Assembly (NCBI RefSeq): GCF_021462265.1
Contig: NZ_JAJONF010000001.1
Location: 310,001-374,000, forward strand
Length of the DNA: 64,000 nucleotides
Direction: 5' to 3'
DNA from: Streptomyces shenzhenensis
GTDB taxonomy: Bacteria > Actinomycetota > Actinomycetes > Streptomycetales > Streptomycetaceae
This document shows, in pieces, positions 39,606 to 47,758 of this stretch (positions are counted from its first letter, which is position 1; each line of letters begins with the position of its first letter). Made by a program: the position numbers and the translations under genes. The notes beneath the pieces are model-generated. The model worked only from the letters and a program-made list of their open reading frames with translations. It ran no database searches and had not been told where the DNA came from.

Positions 39606-41355
39606 CCATAAGAAGTTCATTGGAACCCGTTACCTTCCAGGGGCCGTCCGCCAGGGCGGCCCCTGTTTGGTGCCTGGCAGCGCCCGCCCCCACCTGGGGA
39701 GGGCGCTGTGTGCGTTTGGGGGCACGCACGGCGGCATGGGGGCTACCGGGGGCCGCTGGGCCGTCTGTGGGCTTGGGGCCACTGTTCTGGGCCACGTGCA
39801 GGGTGTCGAACGGCTCCTTGAGCTGGTGACCAACCCGCAGCTCGCCGTCCGGTCCCTCATGGATGTACAGGGACTCGAAGAGAGCCTGGTTCAGCTGGCG
39901 GCGCTGCTGGTCGTCGCAGCGCTGGTAGAGCGCTTGCGGGTCTTCGAGGAGCTGCAAGCACGTCTCGATGATCTCTGCTGTGACGCTGAGATCCTGGTCG
40001 GTGTCCTGCAACCGGGCGGTGAGACGGTCCCGCTGCCGGGTAATCTCCCGCAGCCTGGTCTTGATCTTGCCCTGTGGCAGTGTGCCGTCGGCGGCCAGGT
40101 CGATGAGGTTGGTCTCCTTGGTGTCGAGCTCACGAAGCTGTTTGGTGAGCTGGGCATGGAGGAGCTTGGTCGTGCTCTGCTGCTCGTCCAGCATGGCAGC
40201 CAGGTCGGCACGCATCGCGCTCGTGAACTCGGGCGTGAACCGGACAGTCGCGTAGTGGGCCTCGACAGCTTCCTCGACCCGCCCGAGCGGGACGTAGGGC
40301 AGCTCGCAGGTGTGGCTGTAGCGGCCGGTGCAGAAGAAGTACCGGTATGTGTTGCCGTGCCGGTTGGTGGCCTGGCTCAGGATCATGCGGCGGCGTTCGC
40401 CGTGACGACGCAGGCAGGAGCCGCAGAACAGCGAGCCTTTCAGCTCGTGGTGGTGGACACGCCGTAGCTCCTGGGCTTGGGTGCGGCTGTTGGCGATGTC
40501 CTGCACCCGGTCGAAGACGTCTTCCGAGATGAGCGGCTTGTGGCGTCCCCGAAACTTCTCGCCCTCGTAGGTGATCCACCCCGTGTAGTAGTCATCCCGG
40601 ATGACTACGGCCAGGCGGTTCGGCGAGATGCCGCGCTCCGGGTACTTGGCGTTGCGCACCATCCGCAGGCCCCGCTCGTAGAGCTCATCGGCCAGGTCGG
40701 CGAGGGTGTACTCGCCGGTGGCGTACAGCTCGAAGGCGGTGCGGATGAGCGGGCCGCGTACTGGGTCGATGATGACGGTCCGGACCCGGCGGTCCTCGAT
40801 GTGCTCGATTGTGTTGAGGTAGCCGACCGGAGCGCGGGTGATCGTGCCGCCGTTCTTGGCCTTCTGCCCCATCTTGTACTTGACGTCCTCGGCGCTCTGG
40901 TTGGAGACGTACTCGTTGACTACGGCGAGAAAGCCGTGGAGCATCCGTCCAGCCGGGGTGTCGTCGATGTTCTTCTCGACGGCGGAGATCAGCTTGACGC
41001 CGAGTTGCTCCAGAGCCGCCACCATGATCGCGTCATCCAACCGGTTCCGGGCGAACCGACTCAACATGTAGACGATGACGTAGCGCACGTTGGGGTGTTC
41101 GCGCAGGTAGGCGATCATCGCTTGGAACTCAGGGCGCTGGTCGATGGTCCGGGCGGTGCGCCCGGGGTCCACGAACTCGGCGGCCTTGGCGGAGCCAAGC
41201 TCGCGGCCTCGCTCCTCAACCTTCTCGCGCTGGGCGGGGAGTGACAGCCCCTCAGGGTTGTAGTCGGTGTTGACCTGTCCCTTGGTAGAGACACGCAAGT
41301 ACGCTACGTAGTCGTCACCGGTGACCCGTTGAGCAGCCTTTTGCTTTTGCTTCAT
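39565..41355 (-). CDS. Large serine recombinase (integrase); frame continues into tRNA-Val
   Basis: A site-specific recombinase expected to integrate and excise the element. The resolvase domain has the catalytic Ser23 (AYLRVSTKGQ), then VIVYMLSRFARN and DDTPAGRMLHGFLAVVNEY. A Recombinase domain (KNGGTITRAPVGYLN) and a Cys-rich zinc ribbon (FCGSCLRRHGERRR, CTGRYSHTC) follow. Next is a coiled coil (about 400-480), as in large serine integrases. After about residue 525 the sequence becomes Pro/Ala-rich. The last ~13 codons are antisense to the tRNA, so the C-terminus probably differs in the excised circle. The ATG has AAGGAGG upstream. Confidence 0.9.
   Translation of the reverse strand: MKQKQKAAQRVTGDDYVAYLRVSTKGQVNTDYNPEGLSLPAQREKVEERGRELGSAKAAEFVDPGRTARTIDQRPEFQAMIAYLREHPNVRYVIVYMLSRFARNRLDDAIMVAALEQLGVKLISAVEKNIDDTPAGRMLHGFLAVVNEYVSNQSAEDVKYKMGQKAKNGGTITRAPVGYLNTIEHIEDRRVRTVIIDPVRGPLIRTAFELYATGEYTLADLADELYERGLRMVRNAKYPERGISPNRLAVVIRDDYYTGWITYEGEKFRGRHKPLISEDVFDRVQDIANSRTQAQELRRVHHHELKGSLFCGSCLRRHGERRRMILSQATNRHGNTYRYFFCTGRYSHTCELPYVPLGRVEEAVEAHYATVRFTPEFTSAMRADLAAMLDEQQSTTKLLHAQLTKQLRELDTKETNLIDLAADGTLPQGKIKTRLREITRQRDRLTARLQDTDQDLSVTAEIIETCLQLLEDPQALYQRCDDQQRRQLNQALFESLYIHEGPDGELRVGHQLKEPFDTLHVAQNSGPKPTDGPAAPGSPHAAVRAPKRTQRPPQVGAGAARHQTGAALADGPWKVTGSNELLMVGDTGFEPVTSSV
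39639..39664 (+). terminator. Hairpin just after tRNA-Val
   Basis: Arms AGGGGCCG and CGGCCCCT with a 10-nt loop and GTTTGG tail on the plus strand. It can end tRNA transcription; the recombinase frame passes through it on the minus strand. Confidence 0.65.
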
Positions 41356-41446
41356 TCAATTCCTCCTTGTTTCCGGGTATTTGGCAGTCCCATTTTAACT
41401 CGGTTATGGCCAATTACCGAGGGCCATTTTGGCTGGCCAAGCCCGT

Positions 41447-42301
41447 TTAAGGGTTGGCCAGGCCAGCGCTTGTTACGAGTGCCGGGAATTGATCGGTTGT
41501 CACCACTTGGAACATTCCAGCGGCCACCGGCTCGCGGAGCCGTGGCTCAGCGGCCAGCGCCGCCCGGATGGCGCTCTGCCGCTTGGTGTCGGGCACGACC
41601 CAGACCACGGCCGGGAACAACCCGTGCTCCTGCTGGTGGACTCCCGTCGCGGCGTACTGCTGGTATTGGAGCGCCTTGCGCACGATGACCGGCGCGTGCT
41701 CTGTCGCACAATCTGCCTCGATGAACCAGTGGTGCTCAAAGTCCCCGCCGGCGGTGGCCGCGAACAAGTCCGGCTTGAGCCAGGCCCGCGCACCGTGCGC
41801 CGACAGGAAGGTGCGCCAAGCCTCCGGCTCGGCTTCCAGCCGGAGCAACTCGATCACCCCCGCACGGGCCAACTCCTGGAGCCGGATTGCCAGGTCGGCG
41901 CACGCCAAGGTGTGGGCTATGAAGCTCGGTGACGGTTCGCTGTAGCGCCGTCGTGCTGGGTCGGCATGCCGAGCCCGCAGCAGTCGCTCGCCGCTCGGCC
42001 CGAGCTGCCAGGTAATCCCGGAGCTCCCAGCCCGCACGCCCCCAATCCGTCGGCTCAGCCGGGCAATGAGACGTCGCGACTCCAGCCTCGTCAGAACGCG
42101 GATGGTCGCCACCGCGGCGGCCATCTCGGTGGCATGCCCGTTGCTGTTGCCGGGTTCTCTGGGCTCTCCCGTGATCGGGAAATGTAGCCGCCGGATGAGT
42201 GCGGTGGTCAGTGCGCGGTGTGTCCGCAGTGATTCAAGGATAGATAGGTCACGGTCGGAAAGTAGTTCAAGCAGACTCGTGATGTCATTATTCTTGTTCA
42301 T
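41447..42301 (-). CDS. Replication-relaxation family protein
   Basis: A 284-aa protein matching the actinobacterial replication-relaxation family. A winged-helix N-terminus (LSDRDLSILESLRTHRALTTALIRRLHF; VLTRLESRRLIARL) is followed by HTLACADLAIRLQEL and a PD-(D/E)XK-like core (LKPDLFAATAGGDFEHHWFIEADCATE, then KALQYQQY). Homologues are encoded on Streptomyces integrative elements next to conjugation ATPases and may have a relaxase- or Rep-like role; this is family knowledge, not shown here. The ATG has AAGGGAG upstream. The recombinase follows 91 nt downstream on the same strand. Confidence 0.8.
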   Translation of the reverse strand: MNKNNDITSLLELLSDRDLSILESLRTHRALTTALIRRLHFPITGEPREPGNSNGHATEMAAAVATIRVLTRLESRRLIARLSRRIGGVRAGSSGITWQLGPSGERLLRARHADPARRRYSEPSPSFIAHTLACADLAIRLQELARAGVIELLRLEAEPEAWRTFLSAHGARAWLKPDLFAATAGGDFEHHWFIEADCATEHAPVIVRKALQYQQYAATGVHQQEHGLFPAVVWVVPDTKRQSAIRAALAAEPRLREPVAAGMFQVVTTDQFPALVTSAGLANP

Positions 42302-42586
42302 TCGTTCTCCCTTCTTTTAAATGTAGGGTTTTCGGGCCGGTCGGCTGTTCAGCCAGGAACGCCGCCGGTTTGAGCAAAGCGGTTCGGGGATCGCTTCGCT
42401 GTCCTTCCGGCCTGCCGAGCCGGGGATGCGGATTGGACTACTGAGGACGCAGTCAGTCCCCTCCGGCGGTGGGCTCCCGACCGGTGCTGTCCTGCACGAA
42501 TGTGCAGAGGATCTCCGTCGTGGACAGAGCAGCGAACAGACGGGCGAAGACACGGGTCAGCCCAGGGCGCTATTCGCGGCCCACGG
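42302..42586. other. 285-bp non-coding region between conjugation genes
   Basis: No gene is convincingly supported; a weak 78-codon minus-strand frame (42317-42553) lacks any recognisable domain. The region holds an inverted repeat CTGCAC-GAAT-GTGCAG (42492-42507) and several GGGG/CCCC half-sites. As the only sizeable gap near the ATPase and replication-relaxation genes, it is the best place in the window to look for a transfer origin. Confidence 0.4.
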
Positions 42587-44785
42587 CTATTCCTCGGCGG
42601 GTTTCGTGCGTCGTTTGCGCCCAATCTGCTGCGGTGCAGTGTTGGGCGCTTCCGGTGGCTCGCTGGCGTTTGTCGTCGCCAGCGCCGGGGCGGGCTGCAC
42701 GGGTGCATAATTGGCTCGTACGACAGCCCGCACCGCTTCGGCGTCGGCAGTGACCGGCGGTGGCGGCAGCGTCCGCACCAGCCCCCAGCCGGAAGGCGCA
42801 CCGTCGGCGACGAGGTTGGCGTACGCGTGGAAGCGCGGCAAGCTCATGAAGTCCGCAGGTTCCAACTCCGGGGCCAGCTTGTGCGCAATGTCCCGCGCGT
42901 CGTCGGCCTCGGTCGCGAACACCACCTTGCTCCGCGCGTTTATGTCCACGGCCGTTCGTAGCTCCGACGGGAACTGGTTGCGGAACTGTGCCGCCAAAAA
43001 CCACCCTACGGACAAACTTCGCGAGATGGCCAAGGCATCGGCGAGCGAGGTCGGCAGGTGGACGAACCGGGGTGCTTCGTCGACGTACACGGTGCCGGGC
43101 CGCAGATGTGCGCCGGGTTCGCTGGCCCGTTCCTGCACGGCCTGCCAGACCTCCGCGATGACCAAGCTGCCGAGCAGACTCGCCGTCCCTCCTCCCACCA
43201 AGCCCTCATTGAGAGGGACGAGTACGACCTTGTTGGTGCGGAAAACGTCGCGCAGCCGAAACTTCCCCGACCGCTGGTCGAGCATCCGTACCACCGCTGG
43301 CCGCAGCAGGAACTGTCGTAGTTTGTTCATGGGGGCTGCCAGGATGGCGGCCTGGTTGGCCGGAGCGAGATCGTCGTACCACGCCCAGAACCCAGCCAGG
43401 GCGAGGTCGCCTTGCACGCGGCCGACGAATGGCCTCCGGAACGCCGGGTCGGTGAACAGCCGGGGCAAATCCACGAGGCTCACTGGCTGGTTCGGTCGAC
43501 TTCCTCGGGCAAGCGTTCGAAGACCTGCTGAAAGGATGTCGGCAGTCCTCGGACCGAAGCCGTCTGCGAACACTGCCGCGAACACGGCCAAGATCCCGTC
43601 GGCGACTACATCCGGGTCGCGATGGCCAACATCCAGGGGGTTGAACCCAGTTGGCGAGGCGTCGGCGGCGTTCAGCTCCACGATCCGGTCGACCTGGTCG
43701 GCAGGCACCCGCGCCAATATGTCGTCAATGAGCTGCTGTTTCGGGTCAAGTACGACCACCGGGCGGCCAGCCGAGATATCTGCCAGGATGAGACGCAAAA
43801 GTACATTTGTCTTCCCAGATCCGCTCGGGCCGTAGGCCACGCCGTGCATGGTCTGATCTTTGGCCGATACGCCGAGTAGCCGGTCACCGTCGCCTGGAGC
43901 CGCGCTCTGGGCGAAGACCCGCTCACCCTGGTGGACTCGTGCCGATGCGCGCAGCGGCTTCGGGTGCAGCGGCGGCAGTCCGGGCAACTCCTCGTCGCCC
44001 AAGGGCCAGGCTAGGAGCCCAGCGATCTCCGGCACCGACAACTTGAGCGGCCACAGCCATGGCCGACGCCCCTCGTTGAGGCGCTCCGCGCTGTCGTGGA
44101 CGAGCCGGATGCGCGTACCCGGCCCCTGAGCCACGGTCAGGCCGGACAAGACACCGAGGAGCAGTGCGGTTCGCCGCTGCTGCGTGGCAGCCGCCGCACC
44201 AGCGCGGATGATCGCCTGGAAACCCGGGTGCTCGACCCGTCGTCTGACGCGACCCCGAAGCTCCGCCCCCGCCGGCCTGGTGCCGATCAGGGCTTGCCGC
44301 AGGAGGGGAAGGCTCGGGTCGGGCAGGTCTGTGGGCAGGACACTCGGCAGAACTCGGGGCCCGAGCACGAGCTGCACTACGAGTGCCTCGTCCTCCGCCA
44401 GGGGCACGGCCAGTGCCGAAAGCACCGCCCGGGAGACGTTCTCGGGTGCGTCCATGCTCAGCGGAAGATATGCGGGACGAACCCGCAGGCGCCCCGCTGC
44501 TGTTACCGGCGGACGAGTTGGAGGCTGTGCCGGGTCGTCTTCGAGCAAGGAGCCAGGCAGGAAGTGCCCGAGCAGATGTCCCAGCCGCGCCATATCTACC
44601 GGGCGCGCACCGAGCAAGTAGCGCACGTGTCTACCGCTTTCGGCGCGAAGTTCAAGCACGAGGTGCCCCGTCTGTCGATCCGACGCCAGCCGGCCCAAGA
44701 GGGCGAGCACGGCGTCAGCGTCGAGCGGGCGCGGCAGGTGCAGCCGGGCAAACTGCAAGTCTTTGCCCGTAGTAGCAGCGGTCAT
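42587..44785 (-). CDS. Type IV secretion/conjugation coupling ATPase (TraD/TraG/HerA-like)
   Basis: A 732-aa DNA-pumping ATPase. The central RecA-like fold has Walker A YGPSGSGKTNVLLRLI (about residue 318), Walker B RPVVVLDPKQQLIDDI, and a TraG-D-type C-terminal block (TVYVDEAPRFVHLPTSLADA, SVGWFLAAQFRNQFP, INARSKVVFATEADDARDIA). There is no clear transmembrane helix at the N-terminus, so it may be a soluble motor recruited to the membrane. It should translocate the element during conjugation. Its ATG overlaps the stop of a 57-codon gene upstream (ATGA). Confidence 0.88.
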   Translation of the reverse strand: MTAATTGKDLQFARLHLPRPLDADAVLALLGRLASDRQTGHLVLELRAESGRHVRYLLGARPVDMARLGHLLGHFLPGSLLEDDPAQPPTRPPVTAAGRLRVRPAYLPLSMDAPENVSRAVLSALAVPLAEDEALVVQLVLGPRVLPSVLPTDLPDPSLPLLRQALIGTRPAGAELRGRVRRRVEHPGFQAIIRAGAAAATQQRRTALLLGVLSGLTVAQGPGTRIRLVHDSAERLNEGRRPWLWPLKLSVPEIAGLLAWPLGDEELPGLPPLHPKPLRASARVHQGERVFAQSAAPGDGDRLLGVSAKDQTMHGVAYGPSGSGKTNVLLRLILADISAGRPVVVLDPKQQLIDDILARVPADQVDRIVELNAADASPTGFNPLDVGHRDPDVVADGILAVFAAVFADGFGPRTADILSAGLRTLARGSRPNQPVSLVDLPRLFTDPAFRRPFVGRVQGDLALAGFWAWYDDLAPANQAAILAAPMNKLRQFLLRPAVVRMLDQRSGKFRLRDVFRTNKVVLVPLNEGLVGGGTASLLGSLVIAEVWQAVQERASEPGAHLRPGTVYVDEAPRFVHLPTSLADALAISRSLSVGWFLAAQFRNQFPSELRTAVDINARSKVVFATEADDARDIAHKLAPELEPADFMSLPRFHAYANLVADGAPSGWGLVRTLPPPPVTADAEAVRAVVRANYAPVQPAPALATTNASEPPEAPNTAPQQIGRKRRTKPAEE

Positions 44786-44955
44786 CCGCGAACACCTTCC
44801 TCGGGTTCAACGGCATCCGCGGTGCGCTGTTGTTCGGCGAGCACCACCGCCAGCAGAGCCTTCGCGAGCTTCCGCACGTCGGTCGGTTCCCGGCGTACGC
44901 CAACCACGACGAACCGGCGTTCCGGCCGCTGGCTGCGTGATCTTCGTGGGGTCAT
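44782..44955 (-). CDS. 57-aa basic protein between the methyltransferase and the coupling ATPase
   Basis: A small ORF in a compact operon. Its ATG (44955) immediately follows the TAG of the methyltransferase gene, and its TGA overlaps the ATPase start by 4 nt. The product has a very basic N-terminus (MTPRRSRSQRPERRF) then VVVGVRREPTDVRKLAKALLAVVLAEQQ, likely one strand and a helix. Ribosome site AAAGGGGGCGG. Function is unknown; the tight spacing makes it a credible gene missed by length cut-offs. Confidence 0.7.
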   Translation of the reverse strand: MTPRRSRSQRPERRFVVVGVRREPTDVRKLAKALLAVVLAEQQRTADAVEPEEGVRG

Positions 44956-45555
44956 CTACCGCCCCCTTTCGGTGGGGGCGTGGCGGTGATCACTGGGAAC
45001 CGGGTAGCCCGGGATGCAGATGTCCGACTCCACCTCGTTGCCCCAGATTGACCACCCTCGGGTGCTCGGGGGACGCCTGCGGGCGAATAGCTCGATGTAT
45101 GGGCCATCTGACAGTCGCTCAATGAGCGGGTACTGCTCGTCGGGTTTCACCGAGTGCGCTGCCACGGGGGCGTTGAACCAGGTCGGCTGCGACTTGAACT
45201 TGACCGGAGCCTTGCCACGCGTGCAGAACAGCACATGCTCGGAAGCATTTCGGAGCGTGCTGCCCAGACCGAGGCGGAACTTCACCCAGGTCAAGATCGA
45301 CCGGGGCGTGAAGCCCCAAGCCTCGGCTACGTCGTACCCGTCACGGAGTGAGCTATTTGTGACCCAAAGCCACAAATGACTGTTTTCTTCCGCCAGGTCG
45401 GCCACAGGCATGGCCTTGATGCGTTCGAGGCTCATGAGCCGGTAGTGCCGCTCTGCCCCCTTTCTCCCGGACTGCTGGTGATCCCATGGGGGATCCGCCA
45501 AGATGGTCCGAAACCGGGCGGGGATCTCCCGCCTTGTTGTTGCATTTTCCGTCAC
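44956..45555 (-). CDS. MT-A70 family adenine-N6 methyltransferase
   Basis: A 199-aa S-adenosylmethionine-dependent methyltransferase with the family catalytic motif DPPW (TILADPPWDHQQSGRKGAERHY). It also has the SAM-site segment SHLWLWVTNSSLRDGYDVAEAWGF and C-terminal PYIELFARRRPPSTRGWSIWGNEV. It probably methylates adenine in element DNA, perhaps protecting it from host restriction. The frame is open to 45726, but AGGAGG lies 11 nt before GTG 45555 and the domain starts right after it. Confidence 0.87.
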   Translation of the reverse strand: MTENATTRREIPARFRTILADPPWDHQQSGRKGAERHYRLMSLERIKAMPVADLAEENSHLWLWVTNSSLRDGYDVAEAWGFTPRSILTWVKFRLGLGSTLRNASEHVLFCTRGKAPVKFKSQPTWFNAPVAAHSVKPDEQYPLIERLSDGPYIELFARRRPPSTRGWSIWGNEVESDICIPGYPVPSDHRHAPTERGR

Positions 45556-45694
45556 GTGCTTTGTTTCCTCCTTTCCTTGGCTCCGGTCGGCAGGCCGCCC
45601 CGGAGCTATGTATACATTTAGGACATGGAGATGATCTTGAAAATCGTCTACTCGCTCGAAAATTCGCCCGAACTTGCAGGCGAGCACACGATTA

Positions 45695-45711
45695 GCACCA
45701 TCTGTTGGTGC
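45695..45711. terminator. Small hairpin in the gap after the five-gene cascade
   Basis: GCACCA and TGGTGC arms with a TCTGT loop. On the plus strand CGCTCGTTTT follows; on the minus strand it would lie downstream of the tiny-gene cascade and upstream of the methyltransferase gene. Confidence 0.4.
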
Positions 45712-45785
45712 GCTCGTTTTGCGCACAGGTCGGGCAGTGAGAAAGTCGAAGTGCTATTCACAACGACACTGTGTCTCAGCCCGAC

Positions 45786-45971
45786 TTACCACTGCCGCCG
45801 ATGACGTACGAACCGCCAAATACCCAGCCCGATCGCCGCAGGTATGAGAAGCGGCAACATCGGCGCGAGGAGATCGAATATCCACCGCGCCACAAACGCC
45901 GTAATGAGAAACAGCGCCAACACGTTTGCGTAGCGCTGTTTCCACCCATCGAACGGGCCGCCACGGTTCAC
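45786..45971 (-). CDS. 61-aa two-helix membrane protein, last of the tiny-gene cascade
   Basis: GTG start overlapping the stop of the previous gene by 4 nt (GTGA). The product is NRGGPFDGWKQRYANVLALF followed by LITAFVARWIFDLLAPMLPLLIPAAIGLGIW and a basic RFVRHRRQW end, so it should insert in the membrane with both ends inside. No family is recognised. It resembles in style the Spd (spread) proteins of Streptomyces conjugative plasmids, which are also small, overlapping and often hydrophobic. Confidence 0.72.
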   Translation of the reverse strand: MNRGGPFDGWKQRYANVLALFLITAFVARWIFDLLAPMLPLLIPAAIGLGIWRFVRHRRQW

Positions 45972-46186
45972 GCCGGGCGGTACTCCTCGTGCGCCGTGGA
46001 GTTTTCGAACTCGCTCACGCTGTCCAGCGCTGCCCGCAGCCGTGTTTTCGCGTCCTGCTTGCGCTGTTTCTCCTCGTTGTAGGCTGCTGAGAAAGCTTCC
46101 TGAAAGGCGTCGGTCAGCTTCGTGATGCTGCTCGTTTTCATGAACCCATGCGGAACGGTGACCGCTGTGTGTGTTGCCGAGTTCAC
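45968..46186 (-). CDS. 72-aa helical protein of the tiny-gene cascade
   Basis: The GTG start overlaps the upstream stop by 4 nt and the TGA overlaps the downstream start by 4 nt. The product is mostly one charged helix (ITKLTDAFQEAFSAAYNEEK, RKQDAKTRLRAALDSVSEFE), a likely coiled coil. A downstream ATG (46141) is an alternative start. Function is unknown. Confidence 0.7.
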   Translation of the reverse strand: MNSATHTAVTVPHGFMKTSSITKLTDAFQEAFSAAYNEEKQRKQDAKTRLRAALDSVSEFENSTAHEEYRPA

Positions 46187-46338
46187 TCCGGTTTTCCCCT
46201 CTTCTTGCTCATGGCGTCGTACGCCTTGCTGAGGTGGTATCCCACCTCGTTGTTCTGTCGGTCTCGCATCCATTGTTGGATGCGGCCGACGACGTATGCC
46301 CCGGCGACAACCGCCGGAACTATGAGGTCGTGCTTCAC
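46183..46338 (-). CDS. 51-aa protein of the tiny-gene cascade
   Basis: A 52-codon ORF from GTG 46338 with AAAGGCGG ten bases upstream. It begins KHDLIVPAVVAGAYVVGRIQ, a short hydrophobic helix, and ends in a basic SKKRGKPE tail. Both ends overlap neighbouring genes by 4 nt. This ORF is too short for common gene finders, but its overlaps on both sides make it convincing. Confidence 0.68.
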   Translation of the reverse strand: MKHDLIVPAVVAGAYVVGRIQQWMRDRQNNEVGYHLSKAYDAMSKKRGKPE

Positions 46339-46544
46339 TGACCGCCTTTCTGGTAGACAATGCGTCGCATCTGTTCTTCAGACCTGCGACGCTGGGCTGC
46401 AATTTCGCTCATGACTTGTTGCTGTCGCAGACCGAGCAGCACACCCGCGCGCCACTGACGGCGTGCGTTTTGCTTGGCGATGACGACCGACCGGGCGCCC
46501 CAGCCGGCCACCACCCCGACCACGAGCAGCAGAGCGGCAGTCAT
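46335..46544 (-). CDS. 69-aa membrane-anchored protein of the tiny-gene cascade
   Basis: It starts at ATG 46544 inside the stop of the upstream gene (ATGA). One N-terminal helix (TAALLLVVGVVAGWGARSVVI) is followed by a long basic/amphipathic helix (RQWRAGVLLGLRQQQVMSEI, RRSEEQMRRIVYQ). It is probably anchored with its C-terminus in the cytoplasm. Family unknown. Confidence 0.7.
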   Translation of the reverse strand: MTAALLLVVGVVAGWGARSVVIAKQNARRQWRAGVLLGLRQQQVMSEIAAQRRRSEEQMRRIVYQKGGQ

Positions 46545-46825
46545 CCGCTCATCCGCTGACCGAAGCGCCGCACCTGCTGCGCGATGGACATCGCGGCAGA
46601 ATTGGCAATCATGGCCAGGGCTTCCGCTGCATCCGGGCACTGCTGCTCAAGCACTGCTTGTGTCTGCTTGAGGAACAGCACCTCGCTCATGCCGTACTCT
46701 GCGGTTGCCGATACGGCCCTCATGGCGACTTGTTCGGCAAGCGTCGCTTCGGAAGCCGAAGCGACAATGTGTCGCGCCCTACGCGACGTAGGTGGAAGCG
46801 CATTGCGCCTCATGATCTCGCTCAA
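46541..46825 (-). CDS. 94-aa helical protein, first gene of the tiny-gene cascade
   Basis: TTG start with AGGGAGG eight bases upstream; an internal ATG at 46813 has no ribosome site. The product is Ala-rich and helical (ARHIVASASEATLAEQVAMRA, TQAVLEQQCPDAAEALAMIA). The C-terminal TGA overlaps the next gene by 4 nt. A palindromic TTGAG-TT-CTCAA element (46849-46860) lies just upstream and could be part of its promoter. Confidence 0.7.
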   Translation of the reverse strand: MSEIMRRNALPPTSRRARHIVASASEATLAEQVAMRAVSATAEYGMSEVLFLKQTQAVLEQQCPDAAEALAMIANSAAMSIAQQVRRFGQRMSG

Positions 46826-46848
46826 GGGCGAGACCTCCCTTCACTCTG

Positions 46849-46860
46849 TTGAGTTCTCAA
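46849..46860. promoter_or_regulatory. Inverted repeat upstream of the tiny-gene cascade
   Basis: TTGAG and CTCAA arms with a 2-nt centre, about 24 nt before the TTG start of the first cascade gene. It is a candidate operator or part of the promoter. Confidence 0.4.
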
Positions 46861-46988
46861 TATGCAAGCCATTCCCAGGGCCTTCACATTTGTTGTGCGT
46901 GCCTTGGGTGGCGATGAGAGAACCAAATCAGAACGAAGGAGGACAGGTCCAGAAAAAGACCGTCTACTGCCACTGGCAACAAGAAATG

Positions 46989-47007
46989 GCCAGTCCAGAG
47001 GACTGGC
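46989..47007. terminator. Hairpin between the tiny-gene cascade and an unknown gene
   Basis: Perfect 8-bp arms GCCAGTCC and GGACTGGC with an AGA loop, 31 nt past the stop of the 203-aa gene on the minus strand. There is no T-run; termination is inferred from position. Confidence 0.5.
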
Positions 47008-47037
47008 AGCAAGAAATCCTGCCGGTGGCAAGAAGAG

Positions 47038-47649
47038 CTAGCGAACCTGCGGCTCATCGCTGGCGTCTAGGAGCTCGACGAAGTGCTTGAGTGCGAGCTC
47101 GCCTGCATGACGGAATGGGTAGTGAAGGTCTATTCCTTGCTCGGCAGACCGATACGCCTGATCTAGGCGCACAGCGTCTTCACGAGTAAGAGCCCAGCGC
47201 TCAGTCAAATCAGGGGCGTCCGGCTTAAATTCGTCGCGCGCCTCTCGGCGTACAATCTTGTCTGGGTCGCGGATTAACCGATCCCAGAGGTCCATCCCTG
47301 CGTCGTAGTCAACACGAGCAAGCTCTCTGGGGCACAGCCTGGCGACCTGTAGTCGATCTTTCACATGTGGGCTCGCTGCAAATGTCTCATAGACTAGCTT
47401 TGCCCGGTCAAGGCTACGGGACGGTAAGAAATCAAGGTACTCACTGGTCAAGGATTCTATGGAATTTCCCTTCCGCTGAGACTCGAACGCATCAAAGGCT
47501 GATGTAATTTCGCCGCTGCCTATATCCTCATCGTGTTCGTTCACTGCGACACGATGGAGTGCCACAAATTCTGACGGATCCAGGGAATCAAACGCTGCGA
47601 AGTATCGCTCGTTCTCACTCCCCTCATATCTTTGATTTGATTCGCTCAT
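47038..47649 (-). CDS. Unknown acidic 203-aa protein divergent from the NACHT gene
   Basis: A hydrophilic, acidic and largely helical protein. An N-terminal region (NERYFAAFDSLDPSEFVALHR) precedes a segment with HEAT-like helix pairs (VKDRLQVARLCPRELARVDY, DLWDRLIRDPDKIVRREARD). There is no catalytic motif I can identify. Base composition is clearly more AT-rich than the core genome and similar to the NACHT gene, with which it shares a 109-bp divergent promoter region. They were probably acquired together, and this protein may be a partner, regulator or antidote. This is inference. Confidence 0.72.
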   Translation of the reverse strand: MSESNQRYEGSENERYFAAFDSLDPSEFVALHRVAVNEHDEDIGSGEITSAFDAFESQRKGNSIESLTSEYLDFLPSRSLDRAKLVYETFAASPHVKDRLQVARLCPRELARVDYDAGMDLWDRLIRDPDKIVRREARDEFKPDAPDLTERWALTREDAVRLDQAYRSAEQGIDLHYPFRHAGELALKHFVELLDASDEPQVR

Positions 47650-47758
47650 ATGTTCTATATTTAGGCATATTCAAGATCATTTTTCAAGCGCGAAGTGAGC
47701 GCCACGTGCAGTGGTTGCAGTTCAGGTATCATCTGGGCCAGGATGAAGGGACGGTGTT

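Noticed and set aside
42317..42553. 78-codon minus-strand frame between conjugation genes
   Set aside because: Cys/Ser/Arg-rich composition, no domain, no coupling to neighbours; the region is more likely non-coding.
45626..45804. Plus-strand 58-codon ORF starting MEMILKIVYSLENSPEL
   Set aside because: Overlaps the end of a coupled minus-strand gene, crosses a hairpin, and has no ribosome-binding site or recognisable pattern.
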